NCBI RefSeq assembly: GCF_000189635.1
Contig: NW_002476463.1
Coordinates: 682,001-746,000 of the forward strand
Direction: 5' to 3'
Source of the DNA: Tetrahymena thermophila SB210
Lineage: Eukaryota; Ciliophora; Oligohymenophorea; Hymenostomatida; Tetrahymenidae
DNA length: 64,000 bases
This document shows, one piece after another, positions 39,842 to 53,043 of this stretch. The notes beneath the pieces are model-generated. The model saw only the letters and a list, made by a program, of their open reading frames with translations. It was not told where the DNA came from and ran no database searches. Within the stretch, counting starts at the first letter, position 1; the number at the start of each line of letters is the position of its first letter. The translations under genes were made by a program, and so were the position numbers.

Positions 39842-40881
39842 TTTTAAAAAGCTATTGTGTTTATTCTAATTAATATTCTTTTTAGATCTTAATTATTATT
39901 AATTAATTATCAAGTATTTATTTTGTGGTTCTATTACATTCTTAAGAAATTAGAACTAAATAAATTGAAAATTTATAATTAATTTATTAAAATTTGGCAA
40001 ATTAATTAATTAAATTTATTTATTTTGATAGAAATCTTCCTAAAATAAATCAACCAAAAAAAGTAATAAAATTTATTAATAATTTTAAAACTAATTTATA
40101 AAGGTTTAAACAAAATCATATTACACTCCTTCAATAAAAACATCATTTCATATTTATTCCTAAAAAAACTAAAATTTTATTGTTAAAGAAAGCATCTTAC
40201 TCCGAAGACATAATTATCAAAATCAGATCTATTAAATATTTATTTCCATTTTTTAATAATAAAAATACATTAATTTATTAATTATTCAATTTTTTTTAAT
40301 TCATAAATTTATTTTATTCATTTTAAAATAAAAGAAAATATTTAATTTTATTTAAATTTTATGATTTATATTTGATTAATAATTTCTTAAATTTTCATTT
40401 GTAATTATTTTGCTTAAAAATGAATTACTTTTATATTTCATATAAAACTCATAAATATTTATTTAAGATTATTATAGAATTAAAAAATTGATGAAAATCT
40501 AAATTTCATTTCGTGAATATTTTAAGAAATTTAATTTAAAAATTTAATATAAAATTCTTTAAATAAGAACATTTAATTAATTTTTAAAATAAAACTTAAA
40601 CTAACAAATATAATATGAAAATACAATAATTTTTAAATTATATTGAATTACTTTAATAATAGTATTTATCTATAAATAAAATTATGAGAATACTTTTTCA
40701 AAATGATTAAGGATTATTAATTAAATTTATGAGTATTTACATTTAAGCACAAATTGTATGAAAAAATACAAATTTAATTTTTGATCCTTGAACTATTTAT
40801 GTAAATATTCTTTTTTTTTGTTGTATTTTATTGAGATAAATTATTTTTTTATAAAATTATTATTATTTAATTAAGATTTAT
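39842..40881. other. intergenic, no gene seen
   Basis: Spacer between two minus-strand genes: 3' UTR of the LRR gene and 5' region of the coiled-coil gene. A+T rich without a frame. Confidence 0.55.
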
Positions 40882-43800
40882 TCACTAAACATTTTTTTTA
40901 ATTTGAGAAGCAGGAATTCTTTTTGGCAATTTGTCTTCTCTCATAAGCTTTATATACTCATTCATGCAGTGATTAAGATCGTAACGCTTATCTATTTCAA
41001 ACATTTCTTATTTTAAGAAATCATCAAGTATTTTGGTACCATTCTTAACATATCCCTCAATACGTTTTCTAAGCTCATCTCTTTGTTATTCTTTTTCTTT
41101 GAATTCCTAAGCATATTTCATCATTTATTCTTCTATGCTCAAAACTTTGTTATTTCTACTCTTCTAGAATTCATCTTTTATTTTTCTATCATTTTACTCC
41201 ATTAAATCTTCGAATGTGAGTTTAGGTTATGGCACGTATAAACGAGAGTTAGCCCATTCATTAATATCTGGATATTTTTCTAAAATGAATCCTGTTAGAT
41301 TAACTTCGGGAATTTCTCTTGGTTCAATTATTTCTTTCTTTAATTTCATTAATTCTTCATAGTGTCCAACAAATCCTTTCTTTTCTTTCTTCTTATCTCC
41401 TTCAGACTTTTTTAAGTTAATATATATGCTTAATTTAGAGCATTTATTTAAAACAAAATTGATATTTACTAAGTTTTTATTTCTGTTGTAATACTGAGGA
41501 ACATTAGTTTCATCGTACATGAGTGCAAAATTCTAACTATCATTCTTTTTGCCCATCTTCTTTTTGAATTAAATTTTGCCTTAATCATTTTTACCATCTA
41601 GTCCTATATTGAGTCTCTTAAGATATTTTTCAAGATTACCGTCATCTATGTGATTTCTTAGCTTATAGTAATGGTAAGCTAAACGAGCATCGTGCTCGGC
41701 TCTTTCTATTTCCTTCTTTTCGATTCTCCTCAAGTGTTCTTTACTTATTTTCATCTTCTTCAGTTTTATTTCTTCTAATATTTCTAAAGCGTTATACAAC
41801 TGATTTCTCTCTTCAAAATCAAGACTAGTAGGTGGTTAACTCAATTTTTCATTAATGTCTTTCTCCTTCAACTTAGGTCCCATTTTTTGATCATAATCAT
41901 TTGCCTTTTTAATTAAATTTTTCAGTTTATGCAAATTAATTTTATTTAAATTTATTTATTTTTTATTTACCTTATTAATGATAGTGTAAAGCTCAAAAGT
42001 AGACATCTTCTTCTTAGACATAGGATCAACTTTCTTTCTTGTTACTTTATATTCAATGTGATTAGCTAGATCATTACTGTTCATAACTTTGAAGTCTTTA
42101 ACAGTGTCTTTCAAATATTTGAAAGCTTCATCATAATTAATTGTCTAAACAAACTATGACACTGGCTTCTTTTTGTATAAATTCGGTCCAACTTTTTTAT
42201 CTAACTCTTAAATCTGAAGTTGTAACAAATTACAATTCTCCATATTTTATTTGAATTTTTAAATTTGTTTATGCATTTCATTTTCTGGATTATAAAGGGC
42301 TGCTATTCTCAAATGTGGATCAAAACCTTACTCCACAGTAGGAACAAGCTAATCAGTTGGAATATCACATTTATAAACCTTTTTTTCTTCTTTGAGCTTA
42401 TTTGGTTGCAAAGAAGGTTATGACTGTAATCTTTAATTACTTCTAGTTGCAGTTATGTTATTTTGTTTTTGAGTACTTTAAGATTTCTAAATTGTGCTTA
42501 GTGCTCCAGTTGACTTATAAGTTGTGCTTTACTTCGACAAATACTTTTTCCCAGTTGTATTTTTCTAAATTAAAAAAAATAGATTTATTATTTAAAAGAT
42601 GAATTATTTAAAAAAATAAATAAATTAATTACATCAGCTTGTTTATTTTCAGATTCACTCAAGCTTGAACTGCTTGATCTATCTCTCTTTTTTTTGAAAA
42701 TATTACTTGATCCTACTCTTCCTTCTGCTTTAGCAGAGAACAACCTCTGCTGCTGTTCCCTTTCCTTATTGTGGTTTGAGAAAATTTTATTGGTTACTTT
42801 AAATGAGGAGTGAGTCTAATTCTTTATGTAGCTGTTAAGAGCTTCTTTATTTACTTATTCAGTATTTTTGTTATGTATGAACTCGTACCTGCTGACAGGA
42901 ACTGCTTCAATTCCTGCAATTAATTAATTAATTATCAAAAATAAATAAATAATAAGTAAAATAATTTATTTATATATTTTATTACCTGGATGAGAAAAAT
43001 TTTATTAACTTGCTTGATTCATTTTTTCATTTGTTTATTTTGACAAATCATCTTAATATTATGATGTTTGGTTTTAGTTTTAATCTGGTGTGTTATATGA
43101 AAGATCTAGCTTATTTTTAGCTTCATTATCTTATTGAGTTGTAAGATTGTCTACCTTTTCTTGAGAAGGCGAAGTATATTTAAAAGTTTTTTTATCTTCT
43201 TCCTTCTTTTGAGGTTTTTTTTGAGCAGCATTAATTTAAAAAGGTTTTTTTTAAGTTAAAGCCTGATTTTTAGCCTTAGTATTATCTAATCTTTTCTTAA
43301 GTTCTAAGACATCTACGTCTGCAGATTATTGTTAATAATTGTATTTCTTTCTTTGCTTTCTTTCTTCTTCTTAAGCCATGGTTTCTTAAAATGTAACACC
43401 ATCATCTTCTTAATTAAAATCTTCAAAATCTTTTATATCTCTTGGTGAGTTTATTGAAAAGCTACTTAATTCTCTTTAGTAAAGTCTTTCCGACTGTTCG
43501 CTTTCACTGCTACTGTATTGTTTCTCCTCTAATTTGTTTAAATCGAATTTAAGTCTTGGTTTCCCCCTCTTTGACTTAAATAAATTATCTCCATCAGGAT
43601 CACTGTCATCTTCAAACTGTTTCATCTCTTCATCAGTAACTGGCTCTATTATTTTTAATTGTGGACATTCATTTTTAAAGATTTTTTTATAATTTTCTTA
43701 CATATCCCTGCTTTGAGAAGCTTCTTAATCACTCTACTCCTCCTTTACTTACGCTTTTCAGTTTGTATTTCTTTCTTTTTCTCCTCTTTTTTCTTTTTTT

Positions 43801-45134
43801 CAACTTCATAATCTTTAAGCATTTGCTTGTACTCCTTCATCGATATTGAGAAAGTGGCATCTTTATAAAGTAAATCAAGGGGTTTATTCCAAATATCAGC
43901 AGCATATTTCCTAGGATCTATAGTACTTGCAGCTCCTCTTGAAAGGGCTTCATCGACTTTCGAAAGATACTTTAGATCTTCCTCACCACCTGTTCCATCT
44001 CCACTTTACTTGATATTTCTCACATTTGTAGCCATATTATCTTCATTCATTTTTTTGATTCTCTTCACATACTTTTCTAGATATTTTTTATGCAACTCCT
44101 CATTTTATCTTGGGATCTTCTTAAATTAATTATTCTATTCATTCTCATCCTCTACAATATCCTTAATCTTATCTTTTCCAGAAGCTCTCATCATATCTAG
44201 CTTCGTAATAATTTAACCATTTAGATACTCCAAATTTTTAAATCTACATATTTTATGAATTAATAATAAAATTAAATCCAATCTACTATAAAATAATTAT
44301 TTAATAATTAATTAATTCTTTATGAAAACTGATATCAAAATTAATGATTTTCTTTGTGTTTTTCTTTATATTATTTATAATATGAAGATATATTGTAAAC
44401 ATATTGGATTTTTATCTATCTAACTTCATTTTCTTTTGTTAAGAAGGGAAACTTCTAAGAAATTGTGAAAATAATATGTATTTTAATTAGATTTTTCACC
44501 TTGACTTACGAGGAACAGGACAAGGTTCTACAGCATATTTTGCAAGAGTGTTTCTGTGACTATATTTACTCACTGACTTGCGAGTTTCATGAGCTTCTAA
44601 TTCTTCATTAAATTTATAAAATACTTATAAATCTTTCTTCATCTACTCCTCTTCCTCTAGCGATAATCTAGTAGGAGGATGCTACTAATAACTAGCAGTA
44701 AGTATTTTAACAGGATCATACTTTTTATATTTTTCAGGAAAGAATAATTCAATAATAGTATTTATCCTACTAATATGATTGCATAGTGGGTTATTAGAAA
44801 ACTCTAAAATTTTAAGATGAACTAAAGTTCCTAAATCTACAATGTCATCCAAGATTTCAATTTTGTTATGAGATAAATCGAGTACTTCAAGTTAAGGAGC
44901 TCCTTTAGTCAATATTTTAGGATCAAATCGAGCAATTTAATTATGCGAAAGAATCAAGACTGATAAATTCTTAACTATCTCAAAACACTTCGCTGTTGGA
45001 AGCTCTTTGGAATGTTAGTGACTTAATTCTAACTCCTTGCATTCTTCAGGTTCGAAATCAGGACTTAAAAATTTCTTTCTTAACTTATCAAACCTACCAT
45101 AGTTAATAGTTTCATATTTGATTTTTTGCAACAT
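40882..45134 (-). CDS. large leucine-rich-repeat protein, about 1250 aa
   Basis: Exons: 45134-44500, 44243-42986, 42913-42633, 42564-41971, 41904-40882. The N-terminus (~45-150) has LRRs of the SDS22-like type: CKELELSH, LSVLILSHNQIARFDP, LEVLDLSHNKIEILDD, LKILEFSNNPLC, then a cap (YKKYDPVKILTASY). Long charged coiled-coil and Ser/Lys-rich segments follow. The C-terminal ~400 residues are better structured (FELYTIINKAND, KYLKRLNIGLDG, TGFILEKYPDINEWANSRL, LMREDKLPKRIPA). The large exon has a frame disruption at about 43752-43697 (see findings). A 29- or 56-nt intron, or one missing base, is needed to keep one frame. Intron 41970-41905 (66 nt) is in frame, so it is optional. The donor at 44499 (GTGAAA) was chosen for phase; an upstream GTAAGT does not fit. 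SDS22-type LRR plus coiled coils is common in ciliary and basal-body proteins, but I do not recognise this one. Confidence 0.78.
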
Positions 45135-45939
45135 CTTTCACAAAACAATATAAATATATATATATATGTTATATATTATTTAATAATAAAATTATTTGAA
45201 TAGTATAAATGCTTAAAAGCATAAAAAGTAAGCTTCATAATTCTGATAACCTATTTCAAAGCTGAATAGCTAAATAACAAATACAATAATTCATTTTAAT
45301 TCCCAAATCAAGAGATATAATATGAATACTTTATATGGCTAGAATAATGATATATTATTAATATAAATAAAAGTAATCTAATACTACTTGTAAAGATAAT
45401 TAATATTAGTGAAATAAGAATAACCCTTATTTGCAGTGAAGAAAGTAAAGATTATTAAAAATTATAATTAAAATATTTCAAAAAAAGAATAAATTAACTT
45501 ATAAAAAATATATTTTATAATTTTGAAAGTGCTTCTTAATTATAAAAAACAACTTCATTTGCTTAAGAAAAATTACTGTACTAAAAATATTGGCTTAAAA
45601 TACGTTTATTATAAAACTTATTAAAGAGAAAAGAAAATATTGAACTAAAAAATTTAATTTGCTAAATTCATTATAAATAGAAAGCAATCAGTCTTTTTGA
45701 AACGTAATTAAATGATAATATATACCAAACAAAAGATAAACTAAACAAAATGAAAGTGAAGTTATAAATAAAATAGGACTTTAATAAATATTAATACATT
45801 TAATAGATTAGTGTGTGTGTGTTTAAAATGTATTTTTAAATGAGTCTAAATGGATTTTAGCAAAATTTTAATGAGCATTTTTTAAAAACTTTTGCTCATT
45901 ACATCAATATAGATAGATTAAAAAAAGCTAGCTTCAAAA
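45135..45939. other. intergenic, no gene seen
   Basis: Spacer between two minus-strand genes, containing the upstream region of the LRR gene. A short GTGTGTGTGT run lies near 45811. No frame. Confidence 0.55.
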
Positions 45940-46449
45940 TCATATATTGTTATCCCACTTTTTGACATTATAATAGACTGGTAAAGCAAGCTTAAGAGAG
46001 CTCTGTAAGAGGTTAGCGTAATAGAATGGATAGATAATATATTTAACGTAATATATAATATAGTAGTAAAATACACTGCTTGTGTAAGTAATATATTATT
46101 CGTTTGGGTTTATAATTCTTAAAACACGTTCGAGTGTATTCAAAGCAAACTGAACAATAATAAGGAATATTGTCAATTTGAATTACTTTATCAAGTCAAA
46201 AATCATACCATATCTTAAAGGCACAGTTTACCACATTAAAATGAGAAACATGACATTTAAAATTAGGTTGATTGCTATTTAGACAACGCATACTACAATT
46301 AGCTGAATATCGCTATTACTTATATGGATATTTTATGGATTGAAATGAGGTTCCACAAACGTGCTTAAAATCAAATCAACAAGCATAAAGAAGAAGAAAA
46401 AACCTAATTTAATCTTCAATATACCTCTACCTTGCTATGTATCAATCAT
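45940..46449 (-). CDS. TMEM138: TMEM138 homologue, 169 aa, four-TM ciliary protein
   Basis: Single exon, 170 codons, ATG 46447-46449 to TGA 45940-45942. Four hydrophobic helices. I recognise the family from the order and wording of its segments. They are GFFFFFMLVDLILSTFVEP, IQLIVVCVVQIAINLILNV, then FDLIKQFKLTIFLIIVQFAL, and a C-terminal tyrosine-rich helix with FYYANLLQSSLKLALPVYYN. In human TMEM138 the matching stretches are SYDLFVNSF, IQLVLFIIQDIAV, HKFKGTIILTAVYFAL and YCYFYKRTAVRLGDPHFYQ. Length (162 in human) also fits. TMEM138 acts at the ciliary transition zone with TMEM231/B9/MKS proteins, and mutations cause Joubert syndrome in humans. G+C content is markedly higher than the flanks. 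Expected to localise to the cilium base. Confidence 0.82.
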
Positions 46450-46906
46450 TATCTAAACCCTTAAATTTTTTAAAGCGCTTGTGCTAAGTTTTTTCTTATT
46501 ATTACTATTTTGATTAGTTGTTTAAGTATATCAAAATTAAAATTCTTTATTAACTATTTTCAAATTTATGGTTTGTTTTACTTGATTTATTCATTCTAAA
46601 AAGCTAAGATATCAATCAATATTAATTGATATTTGAATTATTTATTATTTAAAATTTTTCTAAAATCAACTAGTAAATTAATCTATCTATCTATTAATTA
46701 ATTAATTAATTTATTTATTTAATAATCTATTTTAGAGAATTAAGTTTCAATCAAGAACATATTATTGATGTTTTCTTAAATTAATTATAAATATTTAAAT
46801 CCAGTATAAAATTATTTAATATTTGAATAATTTTATGACCAGTATTGAACTAATCACATAATTAATTATCCATAATTTAGATAAGAATATTTAAGAACTT
46901 TAAAAC
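46450..46906. other. divergent intergenic region
   Basis: Short A+T-rich spacer between the TMEM138 gene (-) and the plus-strand exon that follows; promoters for both are expected here. Confidence 0.5.
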
Positions 46907-47690
46907 ATGAAGTATGAACTACATCAAATGAAAAAAAGACAAAAGATCTTTGAGGATGAAGTGAGTCTTTATAATTTATAAAAAATTAATTGAAAAAAAC
47001 TCAAAAAATAATAAATAAGTGAGGCTTGAAGGATTAATAAAATGTTTATATAATTTAAACACCCTAAAAAAAAATTTATAAGAAGAATTAATTATATTCA
47101 TTTAATTAGCTTATTGAATTAAAATGAACTAGTAATAACAATAAGAATATAAAAAATGGTTAGAGAAGAATATTTAAATATGCACTAAAATTTTATTTAT
47201 TAAAATAAGAAATATCTTTATAAATAATTGAAAAAAAATAAAGTTTAAATAGAATACAACATAAATTTAATTAATTGATCATTAATGCAAATTGCTTTAT
47301 TTCATGGAATCAAATAATTGCAATATCAAACAAGTTTAATAATATAATTTGTGATTTAATTTGAAGTTTAATATTATTTATTTCTTGGGGGAAAAAATGA
47401 GCGCTAACCAAAATTTATTTATTTATTTATTTTGAAATTACTTTTAAAATTTTTGTTTTCTGATAGATTTTGAATTGATTTTAAAATAATTTATTTTAAA
47501 ATTATAAATTATTTAATAGAGGGTTATTCAGGCCATTTAAAAAAGTGTAAATATGAGTTGCTTATTGATAAATTTTATTAAGAATTTACACTGAACAGAA
47601 TGCAAAATGATTTGAGAGTGATTAAGAAAAGACTGAAAGGCAGAATGTTAACTGATAAACTCAACAAAAAATAGAACTAAACAAACATGC
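46907..47690 (+). CDS. two putative exons, own gene or 5' part of the DENN gene
   Basis: ATG 46907-46909 opens MKYELHQMKKRQKIFEDE and meets a perfect GTGAGT donor at 46961. The intron ends ATAGAG at 47521. The next exon, from 47522, reads GYSGHLKKCKYELLIDKFYQ, EFTLNRMQNDLRVIKKRLKG, RMLTDKLNKK and has clearly higher G+C. The same frame stays open to 48169, into the DENN gene, so these may be its first exons. The translation of 47690-47900 looks like intron or UTR (hydrophobic, A+T-biased), so a separate small basic protein is equally possible. No domain recognised. Confidence 0.4.
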
Positions 47691-47914
47691 TTTTTATCCT
47701 TAATATACACATAAAATTAAATCACTTGCTAATTATAAAAAATTCATAACAAAAAAATTAATAATTAGTGCATTCTTCTTTTAATCAGGTTATTTGTTTG
47801 ATTATTTCTCTCGCATATTTAATCTTACTAAATATGATTCCTTAAATAAATCCTCCCTACCTTAAACATATTGAATCGCAGGGTTATGTGTTCTCTTATA
47901 TATTCAAGAGTCAG

Positions 47915-50900
47915 ATGAGCTCTAAATTAAGAAGTATAATCCTCATTTATAACCACTATTAAATTATAATCGTATTGGCTTCATATTGCTCATTATTATT
48001 ATTAAAACTAGATGACAATATATACCAGTATATGAGCAAACCAATTACAGAAATAGATACTATAAATCTTTATCCTAAAGAAGATAAGATACCTGACCCA
48101 TTCAAGTCTATTCATAAAGTAAAATTTGACAGAGTTACAAAAATTATTTTAAATCCTACTTATTCATAAGTGATTAATGAATGAGTCTGCTATTCTATTT
48201 TTAATTTTTATATAAGACTCACAAGTTAAAGATTAATAGAAGCAAATAATGCATTTAAATAATAAATTAAAACTAAAACAATAGTGGATTTTTCCAGCAG
48301 GAATTCGCCCTCTTAAGCCTGGAGATGAAAAATATACCAAAGTGAATCAAGTGCTGGAGTCAAAAGATATCTCTAATGCATCAAATATTTAAGATATAAA
48401 CTACTTTTGCATCAGAGATCCTTCAAATAACAAAATTTATAGATGTGTCTCAGGAATTTTTTATGTAAATAAATCATTAATTTAATTCTACTAATATTTT
48501 TTAGTTTGTTTTTGCTAAACCTCCTTTCTCAGCTAAAAACTATCAAACCACACACAAACCACTTTAGGATTAATTTTTCTCAAAAATATTAATAAAGCAG
48601 CAATAATAATTATAAAAATACCTTACAATTTTATGTATAAATAATGATGTAACCACCTATAACTTTAATTAAAATATTCTTTTTATAGCCAAACAATTTA
48701 AATGTGCTTCTATGAATCATGTAATCTTTAACAAAAATATTAGGAAAAAATATCTACTAAGCAACCTAAGGAGAGAAAAACTGTAACCTACTTAGTTCCA
48801 TTCAGTTACTGTGTTATTTCAGAGCATTTGTTTTATCACCCTATGAAGCAGTTAATTCAGATTCTGATAAGCGTTCACATAAATCCTAATGAATATTATA
48901 ATTAAATGAAATAGTAAGAAAATTGTGGTATATTTATCGAATCAGTTATAGAGGATGAAGGAAAGTTTTTAGATTTTTTAATTCAAAGTGTATTTCATAT
49001 TTCAGAAATTAAGGGACACAACCATAAATTTAATATTAATTTAACCACTGATCTATCACATCCTTTCCTATCCTACTATAATAAAAACGATTTAAGTTAA
49101 CCATTTCTAAATTTAATTTGTCCATCTAATATTTCTTTTGAGCATATCATATTTAACTAATCGCCTAGTAATCTATTTCATTTAGTAATTTGTCTATTCT
49201 TGGAATATCAAGTAGTAATAACATCTTCAAAACAATCCACTTCCACTTTGTTCTGTGAAAATCTCCTCTCATTAATCAAACCAATGAACTGGAAAGGATT
49301 ATATTATCCAACTTAAATGAACAGTGGATTTGATTATTAGAAATGTTTTCAACCTTTTCTTGTTGGAATACAAAAGAAATCAGAGGATGGGGTAAATTTA
49401 TCCAAAAAAAAATTCTTTACTTTTAAATTAATTAGATTTTGTTATTAAATCAAAAAAAAATAGCTTGAGAGATTCCAAAAACAACCTAAAAATAGGGTCA
49501 TCTACGATCTTGATGAAAACAATTTCATCTCCAAACCTGTAATTATATAAAAAATTTAAAGCATTAATATTTAAATTCAAATGTTATTAAAATTTTTTTA
49601 CAAGAGTTTTATTTAAATTTTCAAAAAAATTAGGAAGATCTTCCGATTCCACTAAGCTATAAAAATTATTTAATAAAAAACTTGAATTTCATTATTGCTG
49701 ATTTGAGGTTCTGGGAAGAAGTAAACTCAATTTGATTTATTTAATGTTGTTAAAAAGAAATGAATTAAGCTAATTAAATTTTAATTAATTATAAAAATAG
49801 CAATCTATAACCATTGAAGCAGAAATGAAATACAAATAATATTTTTACAACTTTTTTCTCCTTGTCTTTCATGATGTACTTAATTATTTCTAAAAAGGAT
49901 CTCCACCTGTTTCAAATGTTTCCACTCCTACCCTACCACCTGATTCAGACAAAAAAAATACTGATCAAAACACCAAAAAAAAAAATTAGTCAAATTAAGT
50001 ATCTGATAAAAATTAAAAATCTGTATCTAATACGGCAATACCCTAAGATGATGCAAAACAGCAATTTATTTCATTTGGTTAAGCCTACTTTAATTAAGAA
50101 GAATACATCAAATCTTTTGGTTAGTAAGACTAGCTTTTCTTCCAAAAGGTTTGTTAAACATAAGTAATTTATATATTTACACTTTTTTTTTCTAGCTTTT
50201 TTTACAATTCAAAAAAAAAATATTCCACTTTGAATTCAATAAATTAAATGCTGATTTTTAAATATTTTTGTGAATTAAAAATCTAATTTATAATTAAATA
50301 TTTTAATGAAAAAGTCTTATTTATAATTAAATATTTTAATGAAAAAATTAATAAAATAAATACAAAATTTTTGATTAAATAAGGGATTTTAGGAGTTTGT
50401 TAAGTAATGCTTCAAAAGTATAGATTTTAAAGCAGATTATGTGAAAGAAATGAGAATGTTGGAAACAGAATTTAGCTTCCATTAAATATTTTTATACATA
50501 AATGATTGCAGATATTTAGCTAAGAGATAATAAGATTAAACACTTAATGATAAAATTTAGGAAATAGAATAAATGCAATATAAAGTAATACAAGGAGTTG
50601 TCCAAAAGTAATTTTTCCCTGAAATACAAATGTGTATTTCTTTATTTTGCTAAGATTATTTGGAAGGTGCTCTATAAGTTAGAAGTTTCTAAGATATAAA
50701 GACTACTGCAAGAAGTCAGTCATCAAATGAAAAATAAAATAATTTCTTTTATGGATTAAATTAAAATAATGTGCTAAAGTAGCAATAGCCAACAAAATTA
50801 AATGAAGCTTAATAAACTCTTCAGAAAGAAAACTAACTAAACAATTTTAATAGTCTCCAGTTAAGTTAAAGATAAGGAATTGATGGAATAGAAACAGCTC

Positions 50901-51616
50901 GTTCACATGAAAGAAATCCTTTATTCATGTGCGACATAAGTAAAATTGAAAATATTTAAGGTATCAGCGCTAATAATATTGACAAGCTAGACCAAAAACA
51001 CTATGAATAAATTATCAAAGAAATGAACTTAAATGTGCCTTAAGGCTATAATGATTGTGATAAAATTTCAACTAACGGTTCCTATAATGACTAAGATGGA
51101 AATGAAAATACAAAACATTTTCCAAATAGCTTATAACTGTTTAATCGTTAAAGTAATCTCGAACAACGAAATAATTTAGAAAACAGTCCCTAAAAATAGC
51201 TCTAAAATAAGTTAGGTGAAAACAATCTAATGTCCGATAGACAATATTTAGGCATAAGTAACTTAACAGGGAGCAATGCAAACAATGGATTTATTTTATC
51301 TCATAATACCTATCTCAATACATACAATTAAGACGATATAACCACTTGTTCTCACAAAGCTTAAATTTTAAACAACTTTTCTCAAACGAAGTTATCTCCT
51401 TCAAGTTCAGTTACACAAATAGGCTAAACCAATAATCTTAATTTTCTATCTAATTTTGTAGAATCTTAACAGTAAGTAAGCTAGTAGTTTAACTCTACTT
51501 AAAATAAATCTAGTTTTCAATTGCAAAATGAAAAATCCTTATTATTAAATCTCTATTTAGGATGCTTTGATCTTTGGGGTCACTATTAAGAAGAAGGAAA
51601 CTTCAACATCACCTGA
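47915..51616 (+). CDS. DENN-domain protein (Rab GEF-like), roughly 1000 aa
   Basis: Exons in phase: 47915-48169, 48240-48464, then ~48505-48634 and 48689-49391 (junction unresolved), 49464-49538, 49634-49720, 49801-50148, 50393-51616. The uDENN part contains LYPKEDKIPD and WIFPAGIRPLKPGDEKY. The central DENN has TVTYLVPFSYCVISEHLFYH, FHLVICLFLEYQVVITSSKQ, SLIKPMNWKGLYYP, QPFLVGIQ and NRVIYDLDENNF, the last matching the family's V-x-D-L-D signature. The dDENN part runs from AEMKYKQYFYNFFLLV to EEYIKSFG and EFVKQCFKSIDF. A long Gln/Asn/Ser-rich C-terminus ends GHYQEEGNFNIT. DENN proteins load GTP on Rab GTPases in membrane traffic. Exon 48505-48634 leaves one base where the next exon needs two, so that junction is mis-modelled. 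The start is tentative: ATG 47915-47917 or upstream at 46907. Confidence 0.78.
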
Positions 51617-53043
51617 AACTATTAAAAAATTAATACTGACACACTAATAAATCAATCAATAAATACATTAAATTTACTTGATAAATTACTTAATAAATAA
51701 ATAAATTTCTTATGAATCAAGAAACACATTCAAATAATAAATCAATTAACTCAATCACATTATCTTTCTAAATTCTTATTAAAAATAATATATTAAAAAT
51801 TTATTAAAATCACTTGTAAAAACTAAATTATTTTTTTAGCAATTCCTACTTTCTTAAAATATCTTCTCAAATAGATAATAATATGGAATTTATTAACTCA
51901 CTTATTTGCTTACTTTATAAGTTATATGTTTATCGTCTATCTTATTTAATAGTTAAAATTTATTTTACTTCCAAAATTAAATTTAATTATTTAATCAATT
52001 TATTTTGTTTATCAACTTTTAATCATTTTATTTAAATATTTGTTTTGAAAATGTTTACTTTTCTTTCAATCCAACATAATTTAGATAATTCAGCTTTAAA
52101 ATAATTATCTCTTGTATAAAGTATTAAATAATGCTTGTAGCATTTCTTTTTATCTAAAAATTTTCAAACCAAATCAAAAATTTTTCAAAATTGAACTTTA
52201 ATTAAATGGGATCTAAATTAATGAGAGTCAATAGTATCTTAATAATATTTGCGAAAAAAAGATGCTACTGTTTTTAATTAAAATTTAATTACATACAATT
52301 CAATTTTTTACTTCATATTGTTAATATTTTTCCATAAAATATATGTTTTAGCATATACTATTTCGTATTTTTAAAATAAATCTTCATAATAAATTAATTG
52401 AATGATAAAATTTAGATTAAAAAAAAAGTTTAGCCATGTTTAAATAGCAAAGCTAAAAAAAAAAATAATATTTTTAATTTATTCAATAAAAAATATTTAT
52501 ACAAAGTTAAATTTAAATTCTTTCAAAAGTTAATTAGACAACAAAGAGTTGTTATTGATGTTTAAAACTTAAACGTTATTGATTGAACTTATTGTAAAAG
52601 AAAAAAATTAGTTGTAAAGTTTTCGCATTGATTCTTGATTATTTTGCTATGTATAAAAAATAAACTAGAGGATTTAAATATTTCTCAGTTATCATCTAAT
52701 GAACCCCTTTAATTGTAAAATATGATGCTTATTTCTTAGCTAATTAAAAATAAATAATTGTGATGAAAAATATTGAGGTAAAAATATTTGCTTATCAAAT
52801 ATTCTTTAATAATATTTCTTCTATGCTTTAAATTAAAAGCATATTTCTCATCTACCTATATATTTGATAGAAGGGTAATAACAGATGTAAGCAGAATCTT
52901 TTTTTTATTATCATGAAAATTTTTGTTATTAAATTTTAAAAAAGCAGGGAAATCAAAGGAAAATTATATGATGAACCAACCTAATTAGTAAATATATATA
53001 ATTAATATAAATAATATTTAGAAAAAAAGAAATTAAGTTGAAA
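51617..53043. other. intergenic, no gene seen
   Basis: A+T-rich spacer between two plus-strand genes, holding the DENN 3' UTR and the upstream region of the first four-TM gene. No frame. Confidence 0.55.
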
